From Lineus longissimus (taxonomy: Eukaryota > Nemertea > Pilidiophora > Heteronemertea > Lineidae), in assembly GCF_910592395.1 (NCBI RefSeq), contig NC_088320.1:16802501-16850461 (forward strand): 47,961 nucleotides of DNA. Direction: 5' to 3'. Position numbers and translations under genes: made by a program. This document shows, in pieces, positions 36,781-47,700 of this stretch (the stretch's first letter is position 1; every line of letters starts with the position of its first letter). The notes below the pieces were generated by a model. That model was given only the letters and a program-made list of their open reading frames with translations. It had not been told where the DNA came from and ran no database searches.

Positions 36781-38660
36781 ATGTACTGGATGAGGATCTT
36801 GCTATTCAAGGTGACTCAAAGACAGTAGGATATTCTCTTCAAAGGCTGAGATATGCTGGATGAGGAGCTAGCTATTCATGGTGTATCAAAGACAATAGGT
36901 TGTTCTCTTCAAAGGGTGAGATATGCTGGATGAGGAGCTAGCTATTCAAGGTGTCTCAAAGACAGTAGGATGTTCTCTTCAAAGGGTGAGATGTACTGGA
37001 TGAGGAGCTAGCTATTCATGGTGTCTCAAAGACAATAGGTTGTTCTCTTCAAAGGCAGAGATATGCTGGATGAGGAGCTAGCTATTCAAGGTGTCTCAAA
37101 GACAGTAGGATGTTCTCTTCAAAGGGTGAGATGTACTGGATGAGGAGCTAGCTATTCAAGGTGTTTCAAAGACAGTAGGATGTTCTCTTCAAAAGGTGAG
37201 ATATGCTGGATGAGGAGCTAGCTATTCAAGGTGTCTCAAAGACAGTAGGATGTTCTCTTCAAAGGGTGAGATATGCTGGATGAGGAGCTAGCTATTCAAG
37301 GTGTATCAAAGACAGTAGGATGTTCTCTTCAAAGGGTGAGATGTACTGGATGAGGAGCTTGCTATTCAAGGTGTCTCAAAGACAATAGGTTGTTCTCTTC
37401 AAAGGGTGAGATATGTTGGATGAGGAGCTAGCTATTCAAGGTGTATCAAAGACAATAGGTTGTTCTCTTCAAAGGGTGAGATGTACTGGATGAGGATCTT
37501 GCTATTCAAGGTGTCTCAAAGACAGTAGGTTGTTCTCTTCAAAGGGTGAGATGTACTTGATGAGGAGATTGCTATTCAAGGTGTCTCAAAGACAATAGGT
37601 TGTTCTCTTCAAAGGGTGAGATATGCTGGATGAGGAGCTAGCTATTCAAGGTGTCTCAAAGACAGTAGGATGTTCTCTTCAAAGGGTGAGATGTACTGGA
37701 TGAGGAGCTTGCTATTCAAGGTGTCTCAAAGACAGTAGGTTGTTCTCTTCAAAGGGTGAGATATGCTGGATGAGGAGCTAGCTATTCATGGTGTCTTAAA
37801 GACAGTAGGTTGTTCTCTTCAAAGGGTGAGATGTACTGGATGAGGAGCTAGCTATTCAAGGTGTCTCAAAGACAGTAGGATATTCTCTTCAAAGGGTGAG
37901 ATATGCTGGATGAGGAGCTAGCTATTAAAGGTGTCTCAAAGATAGTAGGTTGTTCTCTTCAAAGGGTGAGATATGCTGGATGAGGAGCTAGCTATTCAAG
38001 GTGTCTCAAAGACAGTAGGATGTTCTCTTCAAAGGGTGAGATGTACTTGATGAGGATCTTGCTGTTCAAGGTGTCTCAAAGACAATAGGTTGTTCTCTTC
38101 AAAGGGTGAGATATGCTGGATGAGGATCTTGCCATTCAAGGTGTCTCAAAGACAGTAGGATGTTCTCTTCAAAGGGTGAGATCAACTGGATGAGGAGCTA
38201 GCTATTCAAGGTGTCTCAAAGACAGTAGGATGTTCTCTTCAAAGGGTGAGATGTACTGGATGAGGATCTTGCTATTCAAGGTGACTCAAAGACAGTAGGA
38301 TGTTCTCTTCAAAGGCTGAGATATGCTGGATGAGGAGCTAGCTATTCATGGTGTATCAAAGACAATAGGTTGTTCTCTTCAAAGGGTGAGATATGCTGGA
38401 TGAGGAGCTAGCTATTCAAGGTGTCTCAAAGACAGTAGGATGTTCTCTTCAAAGGGTGAGATGTACTGGATGAGGAGCTAGCTATTCATGGTGTCTCAAA
38501 GACAATAGGTTGTTCTCTTCAAAGGCTGAGATATGCTGGATGAGGAGCTAGCTATTCAAGGTGTCTCAAAGACAGTAGGATGTTCTCTTCAAAGGGTGAG
38601 ATGTACTGGATGAGGAGCTAGCTATTCAAGGTGTCTCAAAGACAGTAGGATGTTCTCTTC
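35620..38660 (+). repeat. 21-unit (1470-bp) higher-order tandem, about two copies
   Basis: Bases from about 35.62 to 37.19 kb match 37.09 to 38.66 kb with a constant 1470-bp shift. Shared markers are ATATGTTGG, the GAGGAGATTG variant, TTGCCATTC and the GATAAACTGG/GATCAACTGG pair at 36709 and 38179. The same 1470-bp spacing separates this marker pair at 30551 and 32021. Confidence 0.8.
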
Positions 38661-39880
38661 AAAAGGTGAGATGTACTGGATGAGGAGCTAGCTATTCAAG
38701 GTGTCTCAAAGACAGTAGGATGTCCTCTTCAAAGGGTGAGATGTACTGGATGAGGAGCTTGCTATTCGGTGTATCAAAGACAGTAGGATGTTCTCTTCAA
38801 AGGGTGAGATGTACTGGATGAGGAGCTAGCTATTCAAGGTGTCTCAAAGACAGTAGGATGTTCTCTTCAAAGGGTGAGATGTACTGGATGAGGAGCTAGC
38901 TATTCAAGGTGTCTCAAAGACAGTAGGATATTCTCTTCAAAGGGTGAGATATGCTGGATGAGGAGCTAGCTATTAAAGGTGTCTCAAAGATAGTAGGATG
39001 TTCTCTTCAAAGGGTGAGATATGCTGGATGAGGAGCTAGCTATTCAAGGTGTCTCAAAGACAGTAGGATATTCTCTTCAAAGGGTGAGATATGCTGGATG
39101 AGGAGCTAGCTATTAAAGGTGTCTCAAAGATAGTAGGTTGTTCTCTTCAAAGGGTGAGATATGCTGGATGAGGAGCTAGCTATTCAAGGTGTCTCAAAGA
39201 CAGTAGGATGTTCTCTTCAAAGGGTGAGATGTACTTGATGAGGATCTTGCTGTTCAAGGTGTCTCAAAGACAATAGGTTGTTCTCTTCAAAGGGTGAGAT
39301 ATGCTGGATGAGGATCTAGCCATTCAAGGTGTCTCAAAGACAGTAGGATGTTCTCTTCAAAGGGTGAGATAAACTGGATGAGGAGCTAGCTATTCAAGGT
39401 GTCTCAAAGACAGTAGGATGTTCTCTTCAAAGGGTGAGATGTACTGGATGAGGATCTTGCTATTCAAGGTGACTCAAAGACAGTAGGATGTTCTCTTCAA
39501 AGGCTGAGATATGCTGGATGAGGAGCTAGCTATTCATGGTGTATCAAAGACAATAGGTTGTTCTCTTCAAAGGGTGAGATATGCTGGATGAGGAGCTAGC
39601 TATTCAAGGTGTCTCAAAGACAGTAGGATGTTCTCTTCAAAGGGTGAGATGTACTGGATGAGGAGCTAGCTATTCATGGTGTCTCAAAGACAATAGGTTG
39701 TTCTCTTCAAAGGCAGAGATATGCTGGATGAGGAGCTAGCTATTCAAGGTGTCTCAAAGACAGTAGGATGTTCTCTTCAAAGGGTGAGATGTACTGGATG
39801 AGGAGCTAGCTATTCATGGTGTCTCAAAGACAATAGGTTGTTCTCTTCAAAGGCTGAGATATGCTGGATGAGGAGCTAGC
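37500..39880 (+). repeat. 2.4-kb segmental duplication, first copy
   Basis: It is nearly identical to 41760-44140 at a shift of 4260 bp (61 units less 10 bp, accounted for by five 68-bp units). I saw about six differences, for example GCTGTTC/GCTATTC near 38063, AAAAGG/AAAGGG near 38671 and TAGCC/TTGCC near 39318. Upstream of 37500/41760 the two regions are different. Confidence 0.83.
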
Positions 39881-41759
39881 TATTCAAGGTGTCTCAAAGA
39901 CAGTAGGATGTTCTCTTCAAAGGGTGAGATGTACTGGATGAGGAGCTAGCTATTCAAGGTGTCTCAAAGACAGTAGGATGTTCTCTTCAAAAGGTGAGAT
40001 GTACTGGATGAGGAGCTAGCTATTCAAGGTGTCTCAAAGACAGTAGGATGTCCTCTTCAAAGGGTGAGATGTACTGGATGAGGAGCTTGCTATTCGGTGT
40101 ATCAAAGACAGTAGGTTGTTCTCTTCAAAGGGTGAGATGTGCTGGATGAGGATCTTGCTATTCAAGGTGTCTCAAAGACAATAGGTTGTTCTCTTCAAAA
40201 GGTGAGATGTACTGGATGAGGAGCTAGCTATTCAAGGTGTCTCAAAGACAGTAGGATGTCCTCTTCAAAGGGTGAGATGTACTGGATGAGGAGCTTGCTA
40301 TTCGGTGTATCAAAGACAGTAGGATGTCCTCTTCAAAGGGTGAGATGTACTGGATGAGGAGCTTGCTATTCGGTGTATCAAAGACAGTAGGTTGTTCTCT
40401 TCAAAGGGTGAGATATGCTGGATGAGGAGCTAGCTATTCATGGTGTCTCAAAGACAGTGGGATGTTCTCTTCAAAGGCTGAGATATGCTGGATGAGGAGC
40501 TAGCTATTCATGGTGTCTCAAAGACAGTAGGTTGTTCTCTTCAAAGGGTGAGATGTACTGGATGAGGATCTTGCTATTCAAGGTGTCTCAAAGACAATAG
40601 GTTGTTCTCTTCAAAGGCTGAGATATGCTGGATGAGGAGCTAGCTATTCAAGGTGTCTCAAAGACAGTAGGATGTCCTCTTCAATGGGTGAGATGTACTG
40701 GATGAGGAGCTTGCTATTCGGTGTATCAAAGACAGTAGGTTGTTCTCTTCAAAGGGTGAGATGTGCTGGATGAGGATCTTGCTATTCAAGGTGTCTCAAA
40801 GACAATAGGTTGTTCTCTTCAAAGGGTGAGATATGCTGGATGAGGAGCTAGCTATTCATGGTGTCTCAAAGACAGTAGGATGTTCTCTTCAAAGGGTGAG
40901 ATATGCTGGATGAGGAGCTAGCTATTCATGGTGTCTCAAAGACAGTAGGATGTTCTCTTCAAAGGGTGAGATGTACTGGATGAGGATCTTGCTATTCAAG
41001 GTGTCTCAAAGACAATAGGTTGTTCTCTTCAAAGGCTGAGATATGCTGGATGAGGAGCTAGCTATTCAAGGTGTCTCAAAGACAGTAGGATGTTCTCTTC
41101 AAAGGGTGAGATGTACTGGATGAGGAGCTTGCTATTCAAGGTGTCTCAAAGACAGTAGGTTGTTCTCTTCAAAGGGTGAGATATGCTGGATGAGGAGCTA
41201 GCTATTCAAGGTGTATCAAAGACAATAGGTTGTTCTCTTCAAAGGGTGAGATATGCTGGATGAGGAGCTAGCTATTCAAGGTGTCTCAAAGACAGTAGGA
41301 TGTTCTCTTCAAAGGGTGAGATGTACTGGATGAGGAGCTAGCTATTCATGGTGTCTCAAAGACAATAGGTTGTTCTCTTCAAAGGCTGAGATATGCTGGA
41401 TGAGGAGCTAGCTATTCAAGGTGTCTCAAAGACAGTAGGATGTTCTCTTCAAAGGGTGAGATATACTGGATGAGGAGCTAGCTATTCATGGTGTCTCAAA
41501 GACAATAGGTTGTTCTCTTCAAAGGCTGAGATATGCTGGATGAGGAGCTAGCTATTCAAGGTGTCTCAAAGACAGTAGGTTGTTCTCTTCAAAGGGTGAG
41601 ATGTGCTGGATGAGGATCTTGCTATTCAAGGTGTCTCAAAGACAATAGGTTGTTCTCTTCAAAGGGTGAGATATGCTGGATGAGGAGCTAGCTATTCATG
41701 GTGTCTCAAAGAGAGTAGGATGTTCTCTTCAAAGGCTGAGATATGCTGGATGAGGAGCT

Positions 41760-44140
41760 AGCTATTCAAGGTGTCTCAAAGACAGTAGGTTGTTCTCTTC
41801 AAAGGGTGAGATGTACTTGATGAGGAGATTGCTATTCAAGGTGTCTCAAAGACAATAGGTTGTTCTCTTCAAAGGGTGAGATATGCTGGATGAGGAGCTA
41901 GCTATTCAAGGTGTCTCAAAGACAGTAGGATGTTCTCTTCAAAGGGTGAGATGTACTGGATGAGGAGCTTGCTATTCAAGGTGTCTCAAAGACAGTAGGT
42001 TGATCTCTTCAAAGGGTGAGATATGCTGGATGAGGAGCTAGCTATTCATGGTGTCTTAAAGACAGTAGGTTGTTCTCTTCAAAGGGTGAGATGTACTGGA
42101 TGAGGAGCTAGCTATTCAAGGTGTCTCAAAGACAGTAGGATATTCTCTTCAAAGGGTGAGATATGCTGGATGAGGAGCTAGCTATTAAAGGTGTCTCAAA
42201 GATAGTAGGTTGTTCTCTTCAAAGGGTGAGATATGCTGGATGAGGAGCTAGCTATTCAAGGTGTCTCAAAGACAGTAGGATGTTCTCTTCAAAGGGTGAG
42301 ATGTACTTGATGAGGATCTTGCTATTCAAGGTGTCTCAAAGACAATAGGTTGTTCTCTTCAAAGGGTGAGATATGCTGGATGAGGATCTTGCCATTCAAG
42401 GTGTCTCAAAGACAGTAGGATGTTCTCTTCAAAGGGTGAGATCAACTGGATGAGGAGCTAGCTATTCAAGGTGTCTCAAAGACAGTAGGATGTTCTCTTC
42501 AAAGGGTGAGATGTACTGGATGAGGATCTTGCTATTCAAGGTGACTCAAAGACAGTAGGATGTTCTCTTCAAAGGCTGAGATATGCTGGATGAGGAGCTA
42601 GCTATTCATGGTGTATCAAAGACAATAGGTTGTTCTCTTCAAAGGGTGAGATATGCTGGATGAGGAGCTAGCTATTCAAGGTGTCTCAAAGACAGTAGGA
42701 TGTTCTCTTCAAAGGGTGAGATGTACTGGATGAGGAGCTAGCTATTCATGGTGTCTCAAAGACAATAGGTTGTTCTCTTCAAAGGCTGAGATATGCTGGA
42801 TGAGGAGCTAGCTATTCAAGGTGTCTCAAAGACAGTAGGATGTTCTCTTCAAAGGGTGAGATGTACTGGATGAGGAGCTAGCTATTCAAGGTGTCTCAAA
42901 GACAGTAGGATGTTCTCTTCAAAGGGTGAGATGTACTGGATGAGGAGCTAGCTATTCAAGGTGTCTCAAAGACAGTAGGATGTCCTCTTCAAAGGGTGAG
43001 ATGTACTGGATGAGGAGCTTGTTATTCGGTGTATCAAAGACAGTAGGATGTTCTCTTCAAAGGGTGAGATGTACTGGATGAGGAGCTAGCTATTCAAGGT
43101 GTCTCAAAGACAGTAGGATGTTCTCTTCAAAGGGTGAGATGTACTGGATGAGGAGCTAGCTATTCAAGGTGTCTCAAAGACAGTAGGATATTCTCTTCAA
43201 AGGGTGAGATATGCTGGATGAGGAGCTAGCTATTAAAGGTGTCTCAAAGATAGTAGGATGTTCTCTTCAAAGGGTGAGATATGCTGGATGAGGAGCTAGC
43301 TATTCAAGGTGTCTCAAAGACAGTAGGATATTCTCTTCAAAGGGTGAGATATGCTGGATGAGGAGCTAGCTATTAAAGGTGTCTCAAAGATAGTAGGTTG
43401 TTCTCTTCAAAGGGTGAGATATGCTGGATGAGGAGCTAGCTATTCAAGGTGTCTCAAAGACAGTAGGATGTTCTCTTCAAAGGGTGAGATGTACTTGATG
43501 AGGATCTTGCTGTTCAAGGTGTCTCAAAGACAATAGGTTGTTCTCTTCAAAGGGTGAGATATGCTGGATGAGGATCTTGCCATTCAAGGTGTCTCAAAGA
43601 CAGTAGGATGTTCTCTTCAAAGGGTGAGATAAACTGGATGAGGAGCTAGCTATTCAAGGTGTCTCAAAGACAGTAGGATGTTCTCTTCAAAGGGTGAGAT
43701 GTACTGGATGAGGATCTTGCTATTCAAGGTGACTCAAAGACAGTAGGATGTTCTCTTCAAAGGCTGAGATATGCTGGATGAGGAGCTAGCTATTCATGGT
43801 GTATCAAAGACAATAGGTTGTTCTCTTCAAAGGGTGAGATATGCTGGATGAGGAGCTAGCTATTCAAGGTGTCTCAAAGACAGTAGGATGTTCTCTTCAA
43901 AGGGTGAGATGTACTGGATGAGGAGCTAGCTATTCATGGTGTCTCAAAGACAATAGGTTGTTCTCTTCAAAGGCAGAGATATGCTGGATGAGGAGCTAGC
44001 TATTCAAGGTGTCTCAAAGACAGTAGGATGTTCTCTTCAAAGGGTGAGATGTACTGGATGAGGAGCTAGCTATTCATGGTGTCTCAAAGACAATAGGTTG
44101 TTCTCTTCAAAGGCTAAGATATGCTGGATGAGGAGCTAGC
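41760..44140 (+). repeat. 2.4-kb segmental duplication, second copy, ended by the right LTR
   Basis: This is the downstream copy of 37500-39880. It stops at 44140 where the retroelement LTR begins, while the first copy continues as ordinary satellite past 39880. The element therefore probably landed after the duplication. Confidence 0.83.
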
Positions 44141-44323
44141 TGTTCTGTAGCTACTTAAGTTTGGAGTAAGTGGGAAATACAGGGCGACATTCGGCTGTGT
44201 TCTGTAGGGACTGTATATTTATTAAGGATTCTAAAATACAAATTCATCGCACGTGCTCTCATATCTCGCCATTGCTCGTTGTTGTCGTTACACATAAAAA
44301 CCGTCTCAACTAAATACACAACA
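44141..44323 (-). repeat. 3' LTR of right BEL/Pao element (183 bp)
   Basis: On the minus strand it begins TGTTGTG after the polypurine tract and ends GCTACAGAACA at 44141. It matches the left LTR except for one substitution (TTTGGTTG versus TTTAGTTG) and one extra T. Both LTRs face into the array. Confidence 0.87.
44218..44223 (-). terminator. Candidate polyadenylation signal AATAAA in right LTR
   Basis: TTTATT on the plus strand reads AATAAA on the element strand, 77 bp from the LTR end, exactly as in the left copy. Confidence 0.5.
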
Positions 44324-44332
44324 CTCCCCCCT
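44324..44332 (-). promoter_or_regulatory. Polypurine tract (plus-strand primer site), right copy
   Basis: It reads AGGGGGGAG on the element strand and directly abuts the LTR start. It is identical to the left copy. Confidence 0.88.
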
Positions 44333-44467
44333 GAAAATCGAGGAGGCAAGATTTTCAATAACACAATGAACCTAACCCGCCGTAAGGCTTAATTCTGAGA
44401 AATGTATGCTGAACACAATAGCTCCAAAATGCAAGACCTAGCATACATAAGTAAACAACTACACCTA

Positions 44468-44486
44468 ATTCTATACCCTATAGAAT
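44468..44486 (-). other. Perfect 8-bp-stem hairpin in the 3' non-coding region, right copy
   Basis: ATTCTATA and TATAGAAT flank a 3-nt loop, mirroring 2306-2324 exactly. Confidence 0.55.
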
Positions 44487-44539
44487 ATACCGTCAAATAA
44501 CTCAAATACACATAATGACAAATCTAATGCTAAGAGTAT

Positions 44540-44551
44540 TCCCCCCTGAAA
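44540..44551 (-). other. Second polypurine-tract-like motif, right copy only
   Basis: The element strand reads TTTCAGGGGGGA, identical over 12 nt to the start of the true tract region at 44325-44336. In the left copy the equivalent site has AAAT in place of TTCA (2242-2245). Whether it primes DNA synthesis cannot be told. Confidence 0.5.
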
Positions 44552-44772
44552 CCAACCTGGGAAATGTAAATTACAACCTTCTGGTAAGAAACTCTGATGA
44601 TGATATACCTAGTAATAGTAATAATAGTATACTAATACATGTAATCAAAATGTTAAGAATTTTGACCCCTTGATAGAGATTTGGCAATCAGTTGACATGC
44701 ATGTATCTAACAACTACGACTGAGTAACCAAAACTCAACTCCAATTCTTGTATGTCACTCTGGATTAAATGT

Positions 44773-47700
44773 CTATTCTGCGGGTTCCAACAAACGCAAC
44801 TTCTGAATAGGCCTTCTCATCAATCCTCTCTTGGTTTTCACTGTGACTGACCTAACCAACCCGTCTCTTCCTGGGTGTGTGGCCATCACACGTCCTAGTG
44901 CCCAATCTAGTTTTCTGATGTTGTCCTCCGCCACTAGAACGATGTCTCCCTCTTGCAGATTATCTCGTATCTCTGTCCATTTTGAACGGCGCTGTAATTC
45001 CACAAGGTATTCACTTGTCCACCTTTTCCAAAACTGTTTGGATATCCTCTGTTGATAGGCCCATCTCCTTTCAAGTGACAACTCTGGCTTGTATACAGAT
45101 GGCAGCAACTGCAGATTTCTTCCTATGATCAAGTGACCAGGGGTTAATGGAAGAGGATCCTCCTTGTCAGCCGAGATATCCGATAAGGGTCGAGAATTGA
45201 TTTGAGCTTCTGCATCAGTGAGCACGGTCTGAAGCTCGGTAAATGTCAGGCTGGCCTTTCTGAGAATCTTTGAGAGAGCTCGTTTTACACTTCCAACAAG
45301 TCGTTCATAAAATCCTCCATGCCATGGAGCCCTAGGAGTTATGAACTTCCACTCGATTCCTTCCAGTCTGAGTTTATCCTTGATTCTCGCATTGTTGTGG
45401 AACAAACGGTAAAGCAATGAAGCTGCACTCTCAAATGTTTTTGCATTATCGGAGTAGATGGTACAACACTTTCCACGCCGATTCATCATGCGTCTCAATG
45501 CTTGTAGGAACTCCTCTGTTGTCAAATTTGCTGTCAGCTCTAAATGCACTGCCCTGGTGGCCATACATGTGAATATGAGGATGTAAGCCTTGTTGCTTCC
45601 AGCTCCATGTTTTCCACTGACATGTACTTTTCTAACATAGAGTGGTCCAGCATAGTCCACTCCAATGTTGGTAAATGGTGGCGATACATTAACCCTTTCC
45701 TCTGGCAACGGCGCCATTTTCTGCTCTAATATTCTGGCACTTCTACATTTCTTACATGGTAGGACTCTGCGAACTTCCTGCCGGCCACATACTAACCAGT
45801 ATTTGCTTCTCAAGTTAGACAAGGTTTGAACAACTCCTGTGTGTCCAAAGATGATGTGATAGTGGATTATCAACATTTCCACAAATCTATTGTGATTAGG
45901 CAATATGATGGGGTTTCTAAGCTCATCTGGCAGTAGTGCTTTGTGTAGTCTCCCCCCAACACGGAGTAACTTCAGTTTCTCATCCCATATCGGATCAAGC
46001 TGTTTCAAGCGGCTATTTGCAGGAATCGAAAGATTATTCTGTACTGCATGAATTTCCACTGAAAATGCTTGTTCTTGAGCCCAACGTAACCAATACAACT
46101 CCTCTTCTCTTTGATCAGTGAGATTCAAGATTGCATTTTCTTCTCGAACATGTTGCCCATCTCCTGTCCTCACTCGGTACTTTAAGCTTCGGACTCTATT
46201 CATCACTCTCAGAAACTTGTGGTAACTCTCATATTTCTCCACTAGTTTCAGCTGCTCACTTTTGGTTTGGTCAGTTGTTTTCTCTTTGACTTGCAGTGCT
46301 GAGAAAGTCTTGGGTTTTTTCTTCTGTTCAGCCAATTCCAGTTCAGCTGTGTCAATTCGCTGTTTTGGCCAACTTTCTTCTTCTTTTCTTAGGAAGTCTG
46401 GCCCTTCCCACCAGAGTTGCGAGTTAACTAAGCTTTCAGCAGAACATCCTCTCGAGCATAGATCAGCGGGGTTAATTTTCCCTGGCAAATGACTCCACTT
46501 CCTAGGTGGTACTAGATTCTGTATCTCACTCACGCGATTGGCAACGAACGTCTGCCAAGTGTAGGCAGGTTTGCTAATCCAGGCAAGTACTACTTGTGAG
46601 TCAGTCCAGCAGTGTACATCCTCTATTTCCAACTTGATTTCACGTTGAACGTAGTTTACCAAGCGTGCTGTGATTAGCGCAGCCATGAGCTCTAGCTCTG
46701 GTAAGCTTCTCTTCTTTCCAAGTGGTGACACTCTAGTTTTAGAGCACAGTACAGCTGTGTGCACTCTCCCTGTTGGCAAGTCCTCAACCCTGACGTAAAC
46801 TACTCCTCCATATGCTGCTACACACGCATCACCGAAACCATGCAGTGTGAATCTAGGTTGAGTGAAGCTCTCAGGAACTATACATCGCTGGACCTTTATC
46901 TGATCCAGATCAGAAACTTGCTCCTTCCAACGTACCCAGTTCTGATGAAGTTCATCAGATAACTTCTCATCCCAGTCAGTACGATCCATCCAGGACTGTT
47001 GGAATAGGCGCTTGGCTACCAAAGTGAACGGTGCTAACAAACCCATCGGGTCGTAAATTCGATGAAGTTGTTGTAAAACAGTCCTACGAGTTTCACAGGG
47101 TACATTTTCCATCCTCTCGCAAAAGGAAAACATTAGTACGTCCTCTTTAGGAATGTACTTGATCCCCAACGTTTTTGTAGTAAATTGTTCCTCAGTGACG
47201 ACTACTATACCACAGGCAAGATCTGACTCCTCTAATCCAGCCAAAGCTTCTGGTTTGTTGGACACAAATTTCCTGAGTGGGAATCCTCCAGATTTCAAGA
47301 CTGTTTTCATGTCTACTGCTAAGCTTGCTGCTGCTGTGGTATTGTCTTCTCCAGACAGTACATCATCCACGAAAATATTTTCTGTTATTTCCTCAGTAGC
47401 CTTTGGGTATTCCTTTGTCTGTGTGAGTGCATGGTCCACTACAGTTTTGATACTCGAAAATGGAGATGATTTCAGACCAAATGTTACTGTTTTCAGCCTG
47501 TAAACATCAGGTTTTTTACTAGTGTCCATGTCACGCCATAAGAATCTCTGTAGATCTTGATCTCCAGTTTGCATGCCGATTTGAAGAAACATTTTCTCTA
47601 TATCTGCTACAAGCGCTACTTTATGTTTTCTGAAACGCAAAAGTATGGCAAGTGGGTCGGGCTGCAGTGCTGGTCCACTCAACAATGTGTCATTTAGTGA

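Larger units (their letters stand above)
2651..44140 (+). repeat. 70-bp satellite DNA array, 593 units plus 13 bp, uninterrupted
   Basis: One head-to-tail array of a 70-bp unit runs from one LTR to the other with no other sequence inside. Counting unit position 1 as the first base of ATGAGGAGC, the unit holds the palindrome AGCTAGCT at 7-14 and the inverted repeat TGTCTCAAAGACA at 23-35. The consensus is about 44% GC with roughly twice as many G as C on the plus strand. The length adds up exactly: 41,490 bp plus 33 bp missing from short units (sixteen of 68 bp, one of 69 bp) equals 593 x 70 + 13. Common variants are at unit positions 8, 9, 11, 18, 20, 26, 34, 36, 41, 43, 45, 55, 57, 64, 66 and 69. 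Seventy is not a multiple of three and stops occur in all frames on both strands, so it is non-coding. A heterochromatic, pericentromeric or subtelomeric location is plausible but not shown. I recognise no named satellite family. Confidence 0.97.
44333..44772 (-). other. 3' internal non-coding region of right BEL/Pao element
   Basis: This is the counterpart of 2020-2459 and has no convincing gene. It keeps the same AT-rich run and the hairpin at 44468-44486. It differs by carrying a second polypurine-like motif at 44540-44551. Confidence 0.8.

Noticed and set aside
2651-44140. CRISPR-like array
   Set aside because: The whole 70-bp unit repeats with no unique spacers, and the setting is a eukaryotic retroelement region.
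2651-44140. Repetitive protein gene (silk- or mucin-like)
   Set aside because: Seventy is not divisible by three, and TAG and TGA occur several times per unit, so every frame on both strands is closed quickly.
2651-44140. Hammerhead ribozyme satellite, because CTGGATGAG resembles the CTGATGAG core
   Set aside because: There is an extra G in the core, and no GAAA box with matching stems was found in the unit.
2651-44140. CENP-B box or telomeric repeat
   Set aside because: Neither a CENP-B box-like motif nor a short telomeric repeat is present in the unit.
44155-44364. Small minus-strand frame across the right LTR
   Set aside because: It spans the LTR, the polypurine tract and non-coding DNA, has no recognisable domain, and is shifted in the left copy by the LTR indel.
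47153-47503. Plus-strand 116-codon frame and other small frames over the right element
   Set aside because: They lie antisense to an intact pol with clear domains, and mirror frames occur in the left copy where the sequence is present.
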